Below, piece by piece: positions 62,601-64,000 of a stretch of DNA of 64,000 nt. The number at the start of each line of letters is the position of its first letter. Within the stretch, counting starts at the first letter, position 1. Position numbers and translations under genes: made by a program. The notes beneath the pieces are model-generated. The model was not told the DNA's origin. It worked only from the letters and a program-made list of their open reading frames with translations, and made no database searches. This DNA is from Paenibacillus sp. (GTDB lineage: Bacteria > Bacillota > Bacilli > Paenibacillales > YIM-B00363): contig NZ_JAPSKE010000017.1 of assembly GCF_031177825.1 (NCBI RefSeq), forward strand, positions 62,001 through 126,000, written 5' to 3'.

Positions 62601-64000
62601 GGCGCCGGGGCGCCATGCCGGTCCGGACCCTTGGCCCGGAGCCACGGCAGCAGCTGCCAGTCGCCGCGCACCCAGCGATGCTGCCGCTTCTGATGCGCGC
62701 GGAACGTCGCCGGGTGATCGTCGATCAGTTCGATGTCCGACAGCAGGCCGGCGCGCAGGAAGCCGCCTTCGAGCAGGTCGTGGCTGAGCACCCGATTTTC
62801 CGGAATGCGGTCGCATAGCACGGCGTGGAACGCGTCGAGATCGAAGATGCCCTTGCCCGTGAAGATGCCTTGCCCCATCGCGTCCTGATACGGATCGGAT
62901 ACGGCGAAGGCGTACGGATCGATGCCCGGCTCGCCGGACCACAGCGCCGCCAGGCGGGATCGCTGCACGCTCTCGTGGCTCATGCCGATGCGCGGCTGCA
63001 GCACCCCGTACCCTTCGATCACGCGCGTGCCCGCCCGGTTGAGGCGCGGGCGGTTGTAGGGCAGGTGCATCGCCCCGATCATCCGCTTCGCGCTCTCGAG
63101 CGGCAGCTGCGTGTCCGCGTCCAGCGTGATGACGTATTTGATGCGGTCCAATACGGAGGCATCGCCCTCGACCGTCGCGTACGTCGTGTCGCGGCGTCCC
63201 TTCAGCAGCTCGACGAATTCGACCAGCTTGCCGCGCTTCCGCTCCCAGCCCATCCACGTCCGTTCGACGTCGTTCCGGACGCGGCGGCGGTGAAACAGGT
63301 GGAACGTCGTCTCCGGGTACGACGCGTTCAATCGTTCGATCTCCGCTTTCGCCGCCTGAATGACAAGACGATCCGTCGGCGTCTCCTCCGCGTCGGCGTC
63401 CTTGAAATCGCTCAAAATCGCGAAGCGGATGTTCGGATCGCGGTTCGCCAAATAATGCATCTCCAGCCGGTCGGCGATCGACCGCACTTCCTCGATCGAC
63501 GACCAGATGACCGGGATGACCACCATCGTCGTCGCATCCGCGGGCACGCCTCGCGAGAAGTCGTAGCGCAGCAGGCGGATCGGGCGCTTCGCGCGCTCGA
63601 TCACCCAGTGCGCCGCGGCGACCGCCCATTCGCTTGCCGGCAGCGCCAGCGCGGCCAGCGCGGCGATCCAGCCGATTGCCGTCCAGCGGCCGCCCCCGCC
63701 GAATAGTCCGACCCAGGCCGCGAAGACGAGCATCACAGCCGCGAAGCAGGCGCCCAGCAGTTGGAAGTACGTGCGCGTCGGACGCCGTTGCAGCCGGTTC
63801 TCCGGCAGCGCGCCCGTCTTGCCGCAAGCCTTGAGCGCTTCGCGCAGCTCCGCGACACCGTCCGCCTCCAGCAAATAAAAAGCGGCGTTCGTCCGTCGGG
63901 CGCGCGCGCCCGTCGCGGCCGTCGGCGCTTCCTCCTCGTACGCGGCGTTCGCGAGCTGAACCGCCTGCGAGGCGACGAGGTTTTCCGGCACCCGCATCCG
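56699..64000 (-). CDS. Cyclic beta-1,2-glucan synthase (NdvB-like), 5' end missing
   Basis: 2433 residues are visible and the frame continues beyond the window, so the N-terminus is absent. In order there are two helices, a GT84 glycosyltransferase domain (YVITLDADTQLPLESAKR with its DxD, QHRWVRGDWQLLPW), several more transmembrane helices, a glycoamylase-like domain (LYNWYDTTTLAPLHPVYVST, MAHHQGMAFLTL), and a C-terminal GH94 phosphorylase-type module (YQAGGAYGFRDQLQDSLAML, GDWNDGMNLVG, GWTWYTGAAGWMYQVGLEW). In Rhizobium/Brucella such proteins make cyclic beta-1,2-glucan; Gram-positive homologues are known but their product is less clear. Confidence 0.92.
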   Translation of the reverse strand, partial: RMRVPENLVASQAVQLANAAYEEEAPTAATGARARRTNAAFYLLEADGVAELREALKACGKTGALPENRLQRRPTRTYFQLLGACFAAVMLVFAAWVGLFGGGGRWTAIGWIAALAALALPASEWAVAAAHWVIERAKRPIRLLRYDFSRGVPADATTMVVIPVIWSSIEEVRSIADRLEMHYLANRDPNIRFAILSDFKDADAEETPTDRLVIQAAKAEIERLNASYPETTFHLFHRRRVRNDVERTWMGWERKRGKLVEFVELLKGRRDTTYATVEGDASVLDRIKYVITLDADTQLPLESAKRMIGAMHLPYNRPRLNRAGTRVIEGYGVLQPRIGMSHESVQRSRLAALWSGEPGIDPYAFAVSDPYQDAMGQGIFTGKGIFDLDAFHAVLCDRIPENRVLSHDLLEGGFLRAGLLSDIELIDDHPATFRAHQKRQHRWVRGDWQLLPWLRAKGPDRHGAPAPIDLSALTRWQIVDNLRRSLVSPALMAVLLLAPALPGPAIRWYAVVFATLLLPVARQLLAPVALVRKPRGLAVSLGHAAVALLTLPFQAALMADAIARTLHRLYVSKRRLLEWVSQAEVERSSGAKGAPALVGFAGGAALALLVAASALTTLGGVEVANGAVAAIGVLLAAIWLAAPLAVRWLDRPAKRETESFSQEEEAELRALSQDIWTFYEDFVTAEDNYLPPDNVQIEPANGVAHRTSPTNIGLYMTCAVAARDFGFIDTEGLVERLERTVDTIERMEKWEGHLYNWYDTTTLAPLHPVYVSTVDSGNFVACLMAVRQGLVEWLQTEIAGGGEGPSETGTRGRGQDEFQVAFAEELAPRARGRHPRTGVAERGGRLAARLDALVHKTNFRPLFDPKSNLFSLGYHVTRQERDTVLYDLMASEARQASFVAIALGQVSVSHWNALGRTMTKAGGRPVLLSWSGTMFEYLMPWLLMRTYRNTVWDNTYRAVVDRQIEYAKQRDVPFGISESGFFAYDHQLNYQYRAFGVPGLGFKRGLEEDLVLAPYATIMALPWAKREGMRSLQRMASLGARGKYGYYEAMDFTPERMPEGKKHMVVQSFMAHHQGMAFLTLSNLLLQRTMIDRFHRDKEVRAAELLLQERLPAKPALIKHPALRRVHEPHERMAPDPAEVREFTTAQTRVPEAAVLSNGKYSVVVTNGGGGFSRFEGVAVTRWREDPVRDPWGSYVYIRDVEADRLWSAGYQPCRTAPDEMLISFELERATFSRRDGAVRTTLEVCVSPEVNAEVRRLTLTNHADAPKVLEVTTFAELSLASPIADDAHPAFSKLFVRTAFDEDASCLVAGRRPREAKDKTLWAAHTLAAEGPTLGPAEYETDRAAFVGRGSGLAEPQSIRRRLGGKAGSVADPAFVMRRRVRVDAGKSVQLFAVTAVADTRDAATGVVMRLANAVEAERAFQMAWNRTRIELRNLNLSHKEAVGFQKFAGQVLYTPPLRGEREAYIARNAKGQSGLWAYGVSGDRPVVLTTIDNRSHLPFVMKLLTGHEYLRRLGLSFDLVLLNESDGGYYKDLQDALQRAVEHGVDRFGAGAAGIHVIPANSIPEEDRTLLFSVARVSLKAGGPSLAAQLRLPRRDERGAWPPKLEPVAMSEERSAGAPIDAQEAEWQFANGWGGFSADGKSYRLLLKNGNPLPAPWINVVANPTFGFLVSELGTGYTWWRNSRECKLTPWSNDPVLDPPTELGYLRDEESGDSWTVAPAGAVGEPYAVEHGRGYTRFEHARRGLRHELTLFVPLEDPVKIMRLRVRNDGAAPRRLSLTYYAEWVLGVQRPANASYVATAWNAEARILTARNTYQETFREATGFLGIFGERDDASELSWTGDQLEFIGRNRDAARPAALERERLSGRTGVHYASCGAVQRTFALAPGEERELYVLLGCGASEIDAASLAAKYADAAVSERAYAEMQSFWDRTLGQTQVSTPSPETDVMMNGWLLYQSLACRMWARTAFYQAGGAYGFRDQLQDSLAMLHTMPELTRRQVLIHAAHQYEEGDVQHWWHEETERGIRTLFSDDLLWLPYVTSRYVEHTGDETLFEETAPYLTSDALREGEHERYEETRRSGNVGSVYDHCVRAIDKALSRIGEHGLPLIGVGDWNDGMNLVGDEGRGESVWLGWFLCDVLRRFEPIAAARGERDRAAAYRDARGKFAEALHAHGWDGQWYRRAFTDAGTWLGSIENAECRIDAIAQSWAVISGAAPKERALQAMASFDRELVDRELSVVRLLTPAFDRTEPSPGYIQGYPPGIRENGAQYTHGVLWGIMAWAQLGQGDKAFELFHMLNPINHTRTEQEVRRYVGEPYAVAADVYTAAPHEGHAGWTWYTGAAGWMYQVGLEWILGLRRRADRLYIDPCLPSDWPGYSSTYRFGGTRYAITVRRSEGSRAAPRLRIDGADVERADAAYVELRDDGAAHEVEVTI

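Noticed and set aside
1..64000. tRNA, rRNA, prophage or insertion sequence
   Set aside because: No tRNA cloverleaf, rRNA sequence, transposase, integrase or attachment-site repeat was recognised by eye; a tRNAscan or ISfinder run was not possible.

Overview
The window is high-GC DNA (roughly 60% by eye) from an endospore-forming Firmicute, most likely Paenibacillaceae (Paenibacillus/Cohnella type). The reasons are the SinI/SinR pair, Spo0A-box-like sites, a YjcZ-type sporulation peptide, a YaaH/SleL cortex hydrolase, HPr kinase, YesM/YesN two-component genes, YdjO, a likely bacillithiol transferase and strong AGGAGG ribosome-binding sites. Nearly all genes are on the minus strand. The high GC leaves long open antisense frames that are not genes. 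No rRNA, tRNA, CRISPR array or insertion sequence was seen.

Layout. 1-3.4 kb: the head of an exopolysaccharide cluster (Wzz-type co-polymerase, BY-kinase, HlyD-like lipoprotein) beside a VanZ remnant and head-to-head sinI and sinR genes. Three 16-bp GTTC-N8-GAAC palindromes sit on the promoters, and two Spo0A-box-like decamers sit upstream of sinI. 3.5-15.6 kb: one chemosensory operon transcribed leftward: TetR regulator, CheA, CheW, three near-duplicate MCPs, CheR, CheB, and a PAS-GGDEF-EAL protein, without CheY. 15.8-21.5 kb: a small hypothetical gene, an ABC-2 exporter with a DesK/DesR-like two-component system (YvfRSTU layout), YjcZ, MscL and a solitary TetR regulator. 21.8-30.4 kb: MFS transporter, SleL-like enzyme, thioredoxin-like protein, Dabb protein, YfiT/BstA-like DinB protein, an ECF-type ATPase remnant, a CPA1 antiporter and a DEAD-box helicase. 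30.5-30.85 kb: an array of 105-bp tandem repeats. 30.9-37.5 kb: a CUT1 sugar ABC transporter with its YesM/YesN sensor and regulator. 37.6-45.7 kb: a MEDS-domain histidine kinase, cold-shock protein, HPr kinase, GH78 rhamnosidase with a divergent AraC regulator, a queuosine-precursor transporter behind a preQ1-I-like riboswitch, and YdjO. 45.8-56.6 kb: an FAD monooxygenase with a hairpin leader, a WYL regulator with a divergent ABM-like gene, DUF554 and DUF4832 proteins, a LuxR-type two-component system, a small secreted Asp/Gly/Trp-rich protein and small zinc-ribbon or unknown genes. 56.7-64 kb: most of a very large cyclic beta-1,2-glucan synthase (NdvB-like) that runs off the window.

The strongest regulatory story is the first 3.4 kb. 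It looks like a rearranged matrix switch in which Spo0A activates sinI, SinI antagonises SinR, and SinR represses both itself and the exopolysaccharide operon. A possible further SinR-like site lies far away, in front of the secreted Asp/Gly/Trp-rich protein. The second is a TetR-headed chemosensory array whose likely outputs are receptor methylation and cyclic-di-GMP turnover.
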